Origin: Hamadaea sp013361475
Lineage (GTDB): Bacteria; Actinomycetota; Actinomycetes; Mycobacteriales; Micromonosporaceae
DNA length: 64,000 nt
NCBI RefSeq assembly: GCF_040654195.1
Contig: NZ_JBFAHM010000009.1
Coordinates: 62,001-126,000 of the forward strand
Direction of reading: 5' to 3'
Positions within the stretch are counted from its first letter, which is position 1; each line of letters opens with the position of its first letter. Positions 50,626 to 60,031 of the stretch are shown piece after piece. The notes below the pieces were generated by a model that did no database searches, was not told where the DNA came from, and saw only the letters and a list, made by a program, of their open reading frames with translations. Position numbers and translations under genes: made by a program.

Positions 50626-53600
50626 TCAGTCGCCGACGATGAACGCGCGCGGGCCGAGCGCGTTGTCGTCGATGAACCGCCGGACGCGGGCGATCTGCTC
50701 CGGTGAGAACTGTGCGACGTCGACCGGCACAAGTTCCGCCTTCTCCAGATGGTCGCGTATCCGGGTCTGCAGGTTGGGCCACTGCTGCTCGAAGTACCGC
50801 CCGGGAAAGTTGCCGACGGCGTCGACGGTCCGGCCGGTCGCGTCGATCCAGTCCACATTCGGATCGGGCGACCGCCGGAGCTGGACGCCCAGCGAATCCT
50901 GCACCCGCCAAGCCGTCTCCGCCTCACTCCGGCGAAACCGGCCGGTGGCCGGGTCGAGGCCCAGCGCGTTGCGCCGCCACGTCTCGACGAAGGCGTCCTC
51001 GGCACCGTACGCCTCGTCCTCCAGCGGCTGCGTCTGGCTCGTCACCCGGCCCTCGCGGAACTGCCGGCCGTGCACGCTCTCGTGGCCGAGAGCGCGCACG
51101 AGCGTCTCCGCGTCCTGGAACGCGGCCGGGCCCAACTGAGTGCCCAGCGTGTCGGTACGCGCCACCGCACCGTGCCGGTCCAGGTACGCGACGTCGCCCG
51201 GGGCGTCGATGATCTCGACCGGCAGTCCACCGAGATCCACGCCCGCCAGCTCGGCATAGAGCCGGATGGTCGCCTGACTACGCGGCAACCCGACACCGAG
51301 CGCAAGCGTGTCCGCATTGGACAACGCGCCTCGACGGGACCACAGATTCGGCCGGAACCGGAGCCGTTCCAGGGCCATCAGCTCGGCCGCCTCGGCAACG
51401 GTGCGCTGGGGCTGCGCCGTCAGCTGCCGATGACGAGCCGCGAGCGCGTCCCGGACGGCCTTCGGCAGGTGGACCGCCGGACGGTACGCCGGGTTCTCCG
51501 GGCTCAGCATGGGTGCCACGCCGGGCAGGTCGAGGTGGTCGGCGACGCTCTCCGCGGTCAACCAGCTCGTGACCGCGGTCGACCGAAGCCGCCGCCCGTC
51601 CGCCCCCTTCCGGTGGGTCAGCAGGCGACGCAGGAACTTGAGGCTGAACGCGCCCACTGAGATCGACGCGTTGGGGTTCGTCTGCAGGCCGACGTGGTCA
51701 TTGGACTGCGTGAACGGGCTGTGCAGCCCCACGTCCCAGCCGACGGGGTCCGGCGCGTTGAAGGCCGGGATATAGCGGTGCGAATAGCCGACCTCGAACA
51801 TGATCGGCTGGAACTCCCAGTCGGCGGAGTCCTTGAAACCTTCCAGGTATGCCTTGACCGCTTGGCGGAGGTGGCGCACCGCCTGCGCCGGTTCGCCCCT
51901 CGCCACGCGTTCGCGCGCTTGTGCGGCGATCTCCTCCAGCCGGGCGACCAGCGCCTGATGGTCCTGGTTCACCGACAACGGCGAGCCCTGGCCGCCGATC
52001 CAGATGTAGAAGCCGGTGACCGGTCCGATCTGCAGATCGATGAACGTCCCGGTGAACGTGTAGAAGGTAGCGGTGTTCTTCCTCGCCGCCGCGTACGCCG
52101 GATCGGTCTGCCCGACCAGCACACCGTCCCGGAAGGTGAAAGCGCGGACGGTCGCCCGCCCGGTCTCGGTGTCGGTGTTGCCGAACGGCATCGGCGTTCC
52201 GATACCGCTGCCGTCCTTCACGGACAGTCGTATCAACGGAATGTGGGCGAGGAACGCGGCGACCGCCTGCAAGGCGTCGAGCCCGGTGTTGCCGCTGAGC
52301 GGGAACAACCACAACGGCGGCGCACCCTGCGGGCCGTACGCCGTCGTGTTGTGCTCCTTCCAGCTCGTGAAGGTCGAGAAGCGGACCGCCCCGAGCCGGT
52401 TCACCGACCGTTTCGTCGACCGCAGCACATACGGCAGGAACCGGTGACTGCCGTCCGGCAGGCGGACCAGGCTGACCCCGGGCTTGACCGACATCGCGCC
52501 GACCCGCCACATGCGCTGATACCGCAGCTTGCCCGTGAGCAGCGCCAGCGGACGCTTCGCCACGAACTTCGGCGTCCACAACAGCGTACGCAGGGCTGAC
52601 GCCAGCGCCCGGCTCCGCGTACGCCCGGCGACGTCGGTGCCGAACCGATCGATCCGGAACCGCGTCGAGGCGATCTTCCGCTCCAGCCAGACCGCCCGGC
52701 GGCCCGCCAACCGGCGTACGCCCGGATGCAGCGGCTGATGCGGCGGGGCGGTCAGCGACCCGGCCGACTCCAGCCCGATCGGCAGCTGAACGGTGAACCG
52801 CCGTCGCCCCCGCGCGACCGTACGCGGTGGCCCCTCCGCGGCGACGGTCCCCACCGCCGCTTCGATGAGCTGAGCGAATCGCAGCACGTCGTCGAGCCGC
52901 CGGGGCAGCAATTTCCCGAGAACCTGCCGGCGCAGGTCGGCCTGGGACCGGCTGCCCCAGGCGCCTGCCCGGTCCAGCAGGATCTGCAGGTTGGTCAGCG
53001 ACCGTCGCGAGGTCCGGGCGCCCAAGTGGTCCGCCTGCCATTGGATCTGCGCGGCGAGCCCGACGTCGGCCGGGCTCGGCCCGTCGATCTCGGGCCGCAG
53101 TCGCCGGGTCAGCACATGCCGGCCCAGTAGGTCCGCCGGACGCGTCGGACGACCCCGATCCGCGCGGCCGACCGTCTCGAGGCTTTGGGCGACCGCTCCC
53201 GACACCGCCAGGCCCACCTGAGCCGACGTGACAGACCTCGGCACCGTGAGGGAAACGACCCGGGCCGCCAGGTCGATCCGCAGATGCGCCGCGGTTCCCA
53301 CCGGCAGCGTCCCGGCCTGGACCTCGATGGTCACCGGCTTCGCCAGTCCCCGGTGGGCCGCCAGCGCCGTCACACCCGCGGCGGACTGCGTCACGGCGGT
53401 CGCAGTGGCACCCCGGGCCGCGAGGGTGTCGGCCAGCACCCGCATGATCTGCCCGGGCACGCTCGATTCGGCCAGCACCGGGCCGACCGGCCGCAGCTCG
53501 GAGATCACCGGAAGGTCGGCGACCAGTCCCGGGAGATGCTGACCGAGCAGAATGTCCGTGGCGGCATCCGTCAACCCTCGCGCGGCCTCGGCCCGCCGGG

Positions 53601-56600
53601 CATGTTCCGCCTCCTGACGCTGATAGTGCTCGGTGAACTCCGCGATCGGAGTGCCGAGCCGTGCGGTCACCGCCTCCGCGGCCGCCTCGGCCACCGGGCC
53701 CATCGTCTGACCGAGCAAGCGGCGAAGGTCGGCCAGACGCTGCTCGGACGCGGGCAGATCCCGCCGCAGTCCAAGCTCCTCAATGAGGGCATGGGCCTCG
53801 GTGGTCAACCGGGGCGGCAGCGGATGCCCACCGCCGAACCCGGCCAGGTCCGCGCCGAGGATCGCCAGCCGAGCCGCCCGCGCCAACCGGTCGACGCCCA
53901 CCCCAGTAAGCCCGGCGTCCTGCGCGAGGACGACCGCCCGCACGGCCCCCAACGCCTCGGCCAGATCCGGCCGCAAGTCCTGCCGATCCAACCGCCGCGG
54001 ATCGAGGCGGACCTCCCACACCGCCGTGCCCGGCCGAGGCGGGCGAACCTCGGCAGGTGCGCCGCCCCTGGTGCGTACGGCTCGAACCCGCACCTCGAAC
54101 GACCCCGAGCCGATCGGCCACGCCACCACGACCGTGCCGTTCGGTGTCATCGTCGGCGTAGCCCCCAAGCCGATCGCGGCCTGCCGCAGCCCGGCCCGGA
54201 TCACCGCCGTTCGCTGCCGCGCCTCGATCGGATGCCGCCCACCCGGGAGCAGGTTCTTGGCTCCGACGCGGAACCCGGTCACCGAGATGCGACGCGGTGC
54301 CGCACCGGCCATCGGGCGGCCGAACCCGGTCTGCGGACCCGGCTGGATCGACACGTCGGCCACGTACGCCAAGCGCCGATCGCCGTACCGGAACACGTGC
54401 ACGACCGCTGCCATGACCCGGTCGACACCGGCGGCGTCGGTGAAGCGGCGTTGGAACAACACACGCGCGTCGCCACCGCTGTGATCACGCAGCTGAGCCG
54501 AGTCCGGCGCGGCGATCGTCCGGCGGATCATGTCCCGGACGGCGTCGAGCTGATCGGCGACCGTCACACCGGGCCTCCGGCTGGACGGCAGCAGATCACC
54601 GCCCCACCGCGCCACCACGGCCGCCTCCCGCGTCGCGGTCTGCAATCGAAGATCCGCCGCCGCGGCCTGCAAGGCCGACCGCAGTGAGGCGTCCAGCTGC
54701 GCGGCCGCTCCGCTGAGCGGAGGCAGGACCCGCTCCCTCGTCTTCGGCGGGTCCGGATCACGCTCGCTTGTGGACTCATCCGCGTCAGGCGGAGTGTCCC
54801 GCTCCGAGATCAGCTCCTCTACCCGGGCCCGCCGTTGATCGGCTCCCGCCACGAACTCCGGCCTGAACCGATGCGTACGGGAGTCGATGATGGACTGTCT
54901 TGACGCGAGCGACGCCCGCTCGGCCTCCGCCGCGAGCACCCGCGCGCGGTCCACCACGTCGAGCAGCAGTGACGGCAGCTCCGCCGACCCGGCCGACGCC
55001 AGCCGCCCGGTCAGGTCGCGGTCCGCTTCAGCCAACGCCGCCGCCACGACCGCGGTCGAAACGCCGGACACCAGCCCGGCAAGCCGCTCCCCCGGCTGAT
55101 ACCCGGCCGCCGCCTCAGCCGCGTACAGGCGGGCCAGGGCATTCACCGCGCCGGGAACAGCGGAAACCGCCGCCGCCAGCTCACTGCGCACCCCCGCAGC
55201 CTCCGCCCGATCCCGCTCCGCCAGCCGCGCCGCCGCGTCACGGTCGCTGCGGAACCCGGTCGCGCCCGGCACGCGGTTCGCCCGCAAGGTCCGCGCCACA
55301 TCCGAAACGCCGAAGCTGCTGTACGCCTGCAGCAGCGCCAGGTAGCTGTCCTGCGTACCGGGGTTGTCGGGCCGGAAGTCCTCGCCGCCCAGCCGCACCC
55401 GGGCCAACTCCCGGGCCAGGGCGGCAGTCGTCACCGGGTCACGGAGATCGGCGTCGTGCGCGACCGCGATCCGGAACTCGCTCGCGTTCTGTTCCAAGTG
55501 GACGAGACTGCCGCTCGGCAGAACGGCGTACTCGACGACGACCGACCGGAAGGTGTCCGCGTCGAACTTTATCAGCAGATCGGTCGTGCGTTCGCGGACC
55601 GTCGCCCCGAGGACGGTGCTCGCCAACTCCTTCACGCCTTGAACGGCGGCGGCGGGCGACTTCGGATGACGAGGTGCCGGATCATCGGCGAACAACGACG
55701 CCAGTGCGATCGTCCGCGCGGCCGACGCTGGTTCGCCCAGGAGGTCCGTCGCGACTTGATCAGGCGTCGCGACCGCCCGCTGGTACGCCGACCGCCACTC
55801 CGGCCGTCGCAGCAACCGGACGAACGCGTCCACCTCAGCCGATCCGCTCGACGACCGGAGCAGGCGAGCCCAGCGCACCGGGGTCTCCCCCGGCCGCAGG
55901 CCCAGCTCGGTCAGCGTCGTCGCGACGTCGTCGAGCAGATCCGCCGGCACCGGCCCACTCACCCGAACGACCCGCTCGATCCGCGTACGCAACTCGCCGA
56001 CGCGCGACGCCCGGCCCGCCGCCAGCACCTCGTCGAGGTCGCTACGCACCGGTTGCGCGACGGACCTCCCCTCGTGGTCGAAGACGATCGCGTGCACCTC
56101 GGCGTCCGACGCGATCTGCGGCCGCTCCGCCGTCCCGGTCGCCGCGTTCTGATGGTCGGCGTAGTACGGGCGGCCCTCGTGCAGGTAGACGTTGTAGCGG
56201 TGAGCCACCGCACTGCCCGTAGGACGCACCAGGACGGCGGCCGCCGGTCCCGTGACGACCCCGTGCTCGTCGGCGACCGCGGCGAGGTGCGCTTCGACCT
56301 CGGCCAGTCCCGCCATCGGCGCGTACGCCGTCCCCGCCCACGCCTCGGTCCGCCCGACCGGGACACCGGACCGGCCGCTCCTCACAGCGGCGACGACCGG
56401 TCGCCCGTACCAGGTGGACAGTCCGGAGTTGCCCGCGTCATCGCAGTTCAACGCGCGGCCGGTAACGGTCGGACCGCCGTCGTTGACGTAGCCGACCCAG
56501 ACCCCCAGCGGATCCGGATACCGTTGCGGCCGCCCAGCGTCGTCCCGAGGCAGCGCCTGCCGCAGATACTGCTCGTCGGCCGGGCTCGCCGGAGCCTCGT

Positions 56601-58509
56601 CGGCCGTGCGAACCTCCTGCACCGGTACGCCGTCCCCCAGCCGGAACGCACCCGCCCTTTCCTGCGTGGACGTCGGGCTCGGCATCGCGCTCGCCCCTGG
56701 GCCTTCCGCGTTATCCGGGATAACGCGGTGTTCCTGCCCTCGGAAGGGGACGTCTTCCCGGATAACGCGATCGGTGGCGGGCTCCTCCTCACGGAGCCCG
56801 CGTACCACCGCGCTCGGCGCGACGTCCGCCGCTCGCGTACGCGCACCCGGCGTGCTCGGCGTGGTCGAAGTGCTCGGCGTGGTCGAAGTGCTCGGCCCGC
56901 CGGTGCTCGGCGACATCACAGACCTCGCAGAACTCGTCGTCGCCGGGCCTCCAGTCCTGCCTGCGGTCGACGTCTGCGGCGCGGTCGACGGAGCCAACCC
57001 GCTCGCATTCGGCCCACTCGCGCTCGGCGAGACCATCTGGCCTCCGGAGCCCGGCGTCACACCGCCCGACGTCGCACCGCCCGACGTCGCCCCGCCCGAC
57101 GTCATCCCAGACGACGTCGTGCCGCCCGGCGGAGTCGAGGCACCAGAGGCCGGCGAGCCGGACGTCACCGGGCTGGACGTCACCGCTCCGGGCGGCGAAG
57201 TCACCGCAGCGCTCGAGTTCGTCGCGGTACCGGGTCCAGTCACGGTCGGCCCGGCGGTAGGCGATCCGGTCGCCACCGGCACCGTTCCGGCGCTGGGCAC
57301 CGTCCCGACGCTGGGCACCGTCCCAACGCTCGGCACCGTTCCGGCGCTGGGCATCGTCCCTGCACTCGGCGCCGTCCCAACGCTCGGCACCGTCCCGACG
57401 TTAGGCAGCGAGCCGGAAGTGGGCAGCGAGCCGGAACCAGTCGAGGTGACGGAAGTACTCACCCCCGTGGGCGTTCCAGACGACCCCACCTGCGGTGAAT
57501 CGACCGGACCAGAAGCGACCGGACCAGAAGTCACCGGGGCGGATTCGGCGATCCGCCCGTACACTCCGTGCGCGGCGTTGCCGATGAGCATGCGCGGCCC
57601 ACCGGTCACCGCCCCGATGCCGAACCGGGTCAGCCCGGACAGTGAGAGGTCCACCGACCAGTCGCCGTTGACCGCACCGTTGACGGCGTAGTTCGTGAGC
57701 TGGTTGACGGTCTGGAAGTGCAGGCCGCGTACGCCGCTTTCGGCGACCCAGCGGGAGACGCTCCAGTCGCTCATCCGGTCGGCGACCGGGCCTCGTGTCG
57801 CCGCCCAGCTGAACAGTGGGCTGAACGGCCGGGCCAGGCCGCGGCCGACGAGTCCGCCCATGCCGCCGCCGAGGGCCGAGGCGCCGAGGCTGCGCCAGTC
57901 GAAGCCTTGCCGGGTGCCATTGAGGTTCTGGATGCCTTGGGCGAGGAAGTCTGGGATGACCTCTTGGACGGCCTCCTCCAGGATTTCTTTGACGACGCCC
58001 CGGATGCCGGCGAGGTCGCGCATCAGGGTCTCGAACAGGCGGGCTCCGATGGCGCGGGCTACGGCGACCGGGCCGGCTCCGGCGAGCGAGCTGACACCGC
58101 CGGTGAAGATCGCCGAGATCAGGATGATCATCAGTTCTACGGCGCACCAGAGAACGCAGAGCAGGATCGAGAGCTTCTCCGCCCCGACCGCCAACGCGGC
58201 CTGGTCGACCTGCTGGGCCACTGATCGGTGGCGCTGCACGATGTCCGGGACCACCACGTCGAGCTTGTACCGCCACCGGCGGGCGAATTCCTCACCGGAG
58301 GCGCCGCGCCACAGCGCCTCGATCTCGCTGACCGAGGCGGAGAACTGGTGGCCGGACTGCTCCAGGAGGTCGGCGAGGTCCCGCCGAGCCTGCCCGTACG
58401 CCCGCAACGCGTCCTCATTGGTCCGGGGCCAGGTCGTTCCGCCGCCGACCAGGCAGACCAGGTCCCAGACCCAGCGCAGGAATCCGTCCGACGGCGGCTC
58501 AACAGCCAC
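50626..58509 (-). CDS. giant WXG100-like polymorphic toxin of the type VII system
   Basis: A 2627-residue protein. The N-terminal CpnT-like WXG100-like domain (about 28-115; IEALWRGASGEEFARRW) marks it as a type VII substrate. Hydrophobic helices follow (about 113-150). A Ser/Thr/Pro/Gly linker (about 335-620) contains GTVPSVGT-type repeats and the 63-bp repeat. A papain-fold toxin (Tox-PL, glutamine deamidase-like) domain has ALNCDDAGNSG (Cys about 689), AHRYNVYLHEG (His about 770) and YYADHQN. Long regions of unknown fold come next, and near the C-terminus GHESVHGRQFREG (HExxH, about 2475) with LEDEAY behind it, as in a zinc peptidase. The GTG start follows GGAGGG. Two enzymatic centres in one chain are inference from motifs. 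Confidence 0.8.
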   Translation of the reverse strand: MAVEPPSDGFLRWVWDLVCLVGGGTTWPRTNEDALRAYGQARRDLADLLEQSGHQFSASVSEIEALWRGASGEEFARRWRYKLDVVVPDIVQRHRSVAQQVDQAALAVGAEKLSILLCVLWCAVELMIILISAIFTGGVSSLAGAGPVAVARAIGARLFETLMRDLAGIRGVVKEILEEAVQEVIPDFLAQGIQNLNGTRQGFDWRSLGASALGGGMGGLVGRGLARPFSPLFSWAATRGPVADRMSDWSVSRWVAESGVRGLHFQTVNQLTNYAVNGAVNGDWSVDLSLSGLTRFGIGAVTGGPRMLIGNAAHGVYGRIAESAPVTSGPVASGPVDSPQVGSSGTPTGVSTSVTSTGSGSLPTSGSLPNVGTVPSVGTAPSAGTMPSAGTVPSVGTVPSVGTVPSAGTVPVATGSPTAGPTVTGPGTATNSSAAVTSPPGAVTSSPVTSGSPASGASTPPGGTTSSGMTSGGATSGGATSGGVTPGSGGQMVSPSASGPNASGLAPSTAPQTSTAGRTGGPATTSSARSVMSPSTGGPSTSTTPSTSTTPSTPGARTRAADVAPSAVVRGLREEEPATDRVIREDVPFRGQEHRVIPDNAEGPGASAMPSPTSTQERAGAFRLGDGVPVQEVRTADEAPASPADEQYLRQALPRDDAGRPQRYPDPLGVWVGYVNDGGPTVTGRALNCDDAGNSGLSTWYGRPVVAAVRSGRSGVPVGRTEAWAGTAYAPMAGLAEVEAHLAAVADEHGVVTGPAAAVLVRPTGSAVAHRYNVYLHEGRPYYADHQNAATGTAERPQIASDAEVHAIVFDHEGRSVAQPVRSDLDEVLAAGRASRVGELRTRIERVVRVSGPVPADLLDDVATTLTELGLRPGETPVRWARLLRSSSGSAEVDAFVRLLRRPEWRSAYQRAVATPDQVATDLLGEPASAARTIALASLFADDPAPRHPKSPAAAVQGVKELASTVLGATVRERTTDLLIKFDADTFRSVVVEYAVLPSGSLVHLEQNASEFRIAVAHDADLRDPVTTAALARELARVRLGGEDFRPDNPGTQDSYLALLQAYSSFGVSDVARTLRANRVPGATGFRSDRDAAARLAERDRAEAAGVRSELAAAVSAVPGAVNALARLYAAEAAAGYQPGERLAGLVSGVSTAVVAAALAEADRDLTGRLASAGSAELPSLLLDVVDRARVLAAEAERASLASRQSIIDSRTHRFRPEFVAGADQRRARVEELISERDTPPDADESTSERDPDPPKTRERVLPPLSGAAAQLDASLRSALQAAAADLRLQTATREAAVVARWGGDLLPSSRRPGVTVADQLDAVRDMIRRTIAAPDSAQLRDHSGGDARVLFQRRFTDAAGVDRVMAAVVHVFRYGDRRLAYVADVSIQPGPQTGFGRPMAGAAPRRISVTGFRVGAKNLLPGGRHPIEARQRTAVIRAGLRQAAIGLGATPTMTPNGTVVVAWPIGSGSFEVRVRAVRTRGGAPAEVRPPRPGTAVWEVRLDPRRLDRQDLRPDLAEALGAVRAVVLAQDAGLTGVGVDRLARAARLAILGADLAGFGGGHPLPPRLTTEAHALIEELGLRRDLPASEQRLADLRRLLGQTMGPVAEAAAEAVTARLGTPIAEFTEHYQRQEAEHARRAEAARGLTDAATDILLGQHLPGLVADLPVISELRPVGPVLAESSVPGQIMRVLADTLAARGATATAVTQSAAGVTALAAHRGLAKPVTIEVQAGTLPVGTAAHLRIDLAARVVSLTVPRSVTSAQVGLAVSGAVAQSLETVGRADRGRPTRPADLLGRHVLTRRLRPEIDGPSPADVGLAAQIQWQADHLGARTSRRSLTNLQILLDRAGAWGSRSQADLRRQVLGKLLPRRLDDVLRFAQLIEAAVGTVAAEGPPRTVARGRRRFTVQLPIGLESAGSLTAPPHQPLHPGVRRLAGRRAVWLERKIASTRFRIDRFGTDVAGRTRSRALASALRTLLWTPKFVAKRPLALLTGKLRYQRMWRVGAMSVKPGVSLVRLPDGSHRFLPYVLRSTKRSVNRLGAVRFSTFTSWKEHNTTAYGPQGAPPLWLFPLSGNTGLDALQAVAAFLAHIPLIRLSVKDGSGIGTPMPFGNTDTETGRATVRAFTFRDGVLVGQTDPAYAAARKNTATFYTFTGTFIDLQIGPVTGFYIWIGGQGSPLSVNQDHQALVARLEEIAAQARERVARGEPAQAVRHLRQAVKAYLEGFKDSADWEFQPIMFEVGYSHRYIPAFNAPDPVGWDVGLHSPFTQSNDHVGLQTNPNASISVGAFSLKFLRRLLTHRKGADGRRLRSTAVTSWLTAESVADHLDLPGVAPMLSPENPAYRPAVHLPKAVRDALAARHRQLTAQPQRTVAEAAELMALERLRFRPNLWSRRGALSNADTLALGVGLPRSQATIRLYAELAGVDLGGLPVEIIDAPGDVAYLDRHGAVARTDTLGTQLGPAAFQDAETLVRALGHESVHGRQFREGRVTSQTQPLEDEAYGAEDAFVETWRRNALGLDPATGRFRRSEAETAWRVQDSLGVQLRRSPDPNVDWIDATGRTVDAVGNFPGRYFEQQWPNLQTRIRDHLEKAELVPVDVAQFSPEQIARVRRFIDDNALGPRAFIVGD
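56707..56769. repeat. 63-bp palindromic repeat, copy B, inside the toxin gene
   Basis: The same element as at 31,738-31,800, inverted: a full palindrome (core GTTATCCGGGATAAC), 18 variable bases, then GGGGACG and TTCCCGGATAACGCG. It occupies exactly 21 codons (residues 581-601) and starts at a codon boundary, so the toxin frame is kept. It encodes two RVI peptides at its ends. Confidence 0.85.
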
Positions 58510-58540
58510 GATGGAGCCCTCCCCGGCGGTCGCGGATGTC

Positions 58541-58547
58541 TATTGTA
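58541..58547. promoter_or_regulatory. overlapping divergent -10 boxes (toxin / mycosin)
   Basis: TATTGTA gives TATTGT on the plus strand, 6 bases before the mycosin ATG, and TACAAT on the minus strand, about 32 bases before the toxin GTG. The design matches the one at 49,579. Confidence 0.55.
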
Positions 58548-58552
58548 GATAT

Positions 58553-59701
58553 ATGTGGTTGCGGCGTCTGACGGTTCCGGCTGTGCTGCTGGCGATCCCC
58601 GTGGTCGCCGCCGATCCGGCGAGCGCGGCGGGGCCGTGCGGTTATCAAGCGCCGCCCAGCCCCGGCCCCGTCGTCAGCGCGAGCACCTGGGAGCAACGCT
58701 GGCTCGATCTCCGCCGCGCGCACGCCTTCTCCACCGGCGCGGTGCGCGTCGCGATCGTCGGCACCGGCGTCGACGCCGGTCATCCGCAGCTCGGCAACGC
58801 GGTCGCGAGCGGCTGGGACGTCACGGCGAACAAGCCCGGCGCGCGCTTCGACTGCAACGGTCATGGCACGGCGATCGCGAGCATCGTGGCGGCCCGGCCG
58901 CGGGGCGGCTCCAGCCTCGTCGGCGTCGCTCCCGCCGCGACGCTCGTCCCGATCCGGGTCACCGACGCGCCACCCGGCTCCGATCGTCCCGTCACCGCCG
59001 CCCGGCTCGCCGCCGGAATCCGGCAGGCCGTGGCCCTCAAGGCCCGCGTCGTCCTCGTCGCGTACGCCTTGAGCAGCGACGACGCCGGGCTGCGAGCCGC
59101 CGTGGCCGACGCCGTCCGCAAGGACGTCCTGGTCGTGGCGGCCGTCGGGGACAACCTGCCCGGGCTGACGTTTCCGGCGGCGTACGACGGGGTGCTCGGG
59201 GTGGGCGGCATCGGCACGGGCGGGCTGCTCCTGTCCGGTTCGGCGCTGAAATCCAAGGTCGATCTCGTGGCTCCGGCCGAGAACGTCGTCGCGGCGGCGC
59301 GCCGATCGGGTCACCTCACCCTGTCCGGTACGCCGGTCGCCGCGGCCGTGGTGGCCGGCGCGGCGGCGCTGCTGCGGGCGTACCGTCCGAACTGGACGGC
59401 CCCGCAGGTCGCCCAGCGGTTGACGGCGACGGCCGACGGCGGTTTCGGCGGCGGCCACAGCGACGCGTACGGGTTCGGCACGGTCAATCCGTATCGTGCG
59501 CTCACCGAGGAGGCCGCGACCGCCGGAGCGAGCCCGTATCGGACGCCCGCCCCGGCCGCTCTCGGGCACGCCCCGCCCCAGCCGGAGTGGCCGGAGACCT
59601 GGCGCCGGTCGATCGCCTGGGCGGGCGGGGTCGGCGTGGTCGTCGTCGTGGTCGCGATGCTCAGCGCGGCGGCGCCGGTGGTTCGCCGACGCCGCCCCTG
59701 A
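58553..59701 (+). CDS. mycP: mycosin (MycP-like subtilase), probably inactive
   Basis: This 382-residue protein has a signal peptide (LTVPAVLLAIPVVAADPASA), a subtilase domain and a C-terminal membrane helix (GGVGVVVVVVAMLSAAAPVV) with a basic tail, the standard mycosin layout. Of the triad only His104 remains (DCNGHGTAIAS). The Asp of the D-T-G motif is Gly70 (VAIVGTGVDAG) and the Ser of G-T-S is Pro261 (LSGTPVAAAVV). The oxyanion Asn region reads VGDNLPG. Mycosins stabilise the ESX membrane complex independently of proteolysis in mycobacteria (established), so a structural role is likely. The start appears leaderless. Confidence 0.88.
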   Translation: MWLRRLTVPAVLLAIPVVAADPASAAGPCGYQAPPSPGPVVSASTWEQRWLDLRRAHAFSTGAVRVAIVGTGVDAGHPQLGNAVASGWDVTANKPGARFDCNGHGTAIASIVAARPRGGSSLVGVAPAATLVPIRVTDAPPGSDRPVTAARLAAGIRQAVALKARVVLVAYALSSDDAGLRAAVADAVRKDVLVVAAVGDNLPGLTFPAAYDGVLGVGGIGTGGLLLSGSALKSKVDLVAPAENVVAAARRSGHLTLSGTPVAAAVVAGAAALLRAYRPNWTAPQVAQRLTATADGGFGGGHSDAYGFGTVNPYRALTEEAATAGASPYRTPAPAALGHAPPQPEWPETWRRSIAWAGGVGVVVVVVAMLSAAAPVVRRRRP

Positions 59702-59706
59702 TCGGC

Positions 59707-60021
59707 TCAGCTGAAGGAGCTGCGCGTACGCGCGATGGCCTCCAGGTTGCGCTCCTCGGCCTGGGTGAACTTCTGCCCGGACTGCAGGATCGCGTTGGCG
59801 AAGTCCTCGCCAACCCCGTTGAGTTGCTGCGCACCGGTCTGCCATTCGCCCTGAAGCTGGGCGTACGCCGCCTTCGACGCACCGTCCCAGGTCTTGATCC
59901 GGTCGGCCATGAAGTTCTCCAGGCCGGTGAGACGGCCACGCATGTCCTGCAGCATCGCCTGGAACTCGTTCGACGCCGCGATCAGCTCCGCGATGGGCAC
60001 GTTGAGCACGTTGTTCGCCAT
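59707..60021 (-). CDS. WXG100 family secreted protein (EsxB/EsxA-like)
   Basis: A 104-residue helical hairpin protein with W-D-G at the turn (IKTWDGASKAAYAQLQGEW). The ATG has AAGGAG 7 bases upstream. It lies 10 bases behind a second WXG100 gene, and such pairs form heterodimers exported by type VII systems. A classic YxxxD/E C-terminal export motif is not obvious. Confidence 0.88.
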   Translation of the reverse strand: MANNVLNVPIAELIAASNEFQAMLQDMRGRLTGLENFMADRIKTWDGASKAAYAQLQGEWQTGAQQLNGVGEDFANAILQSGQKFTQAEERNLEAIARTRSSFS

Positions 60022-60031
60022 GGTCGTCTCC

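Noticed and set aside
57040..57410. CRISPR-like repeats
   Set aside because: The repeats are 15-18 base coding repeats for Thr/Pro/Val/Gly peptides without spacers of constant length.
52731..58500. Several 400-700 residue open frames on both strands within the toxin gene
   Set aside because: Third-position GC bias keeps shadow frames open; only the minus-strand frame from 58,509 has recognisable domains.
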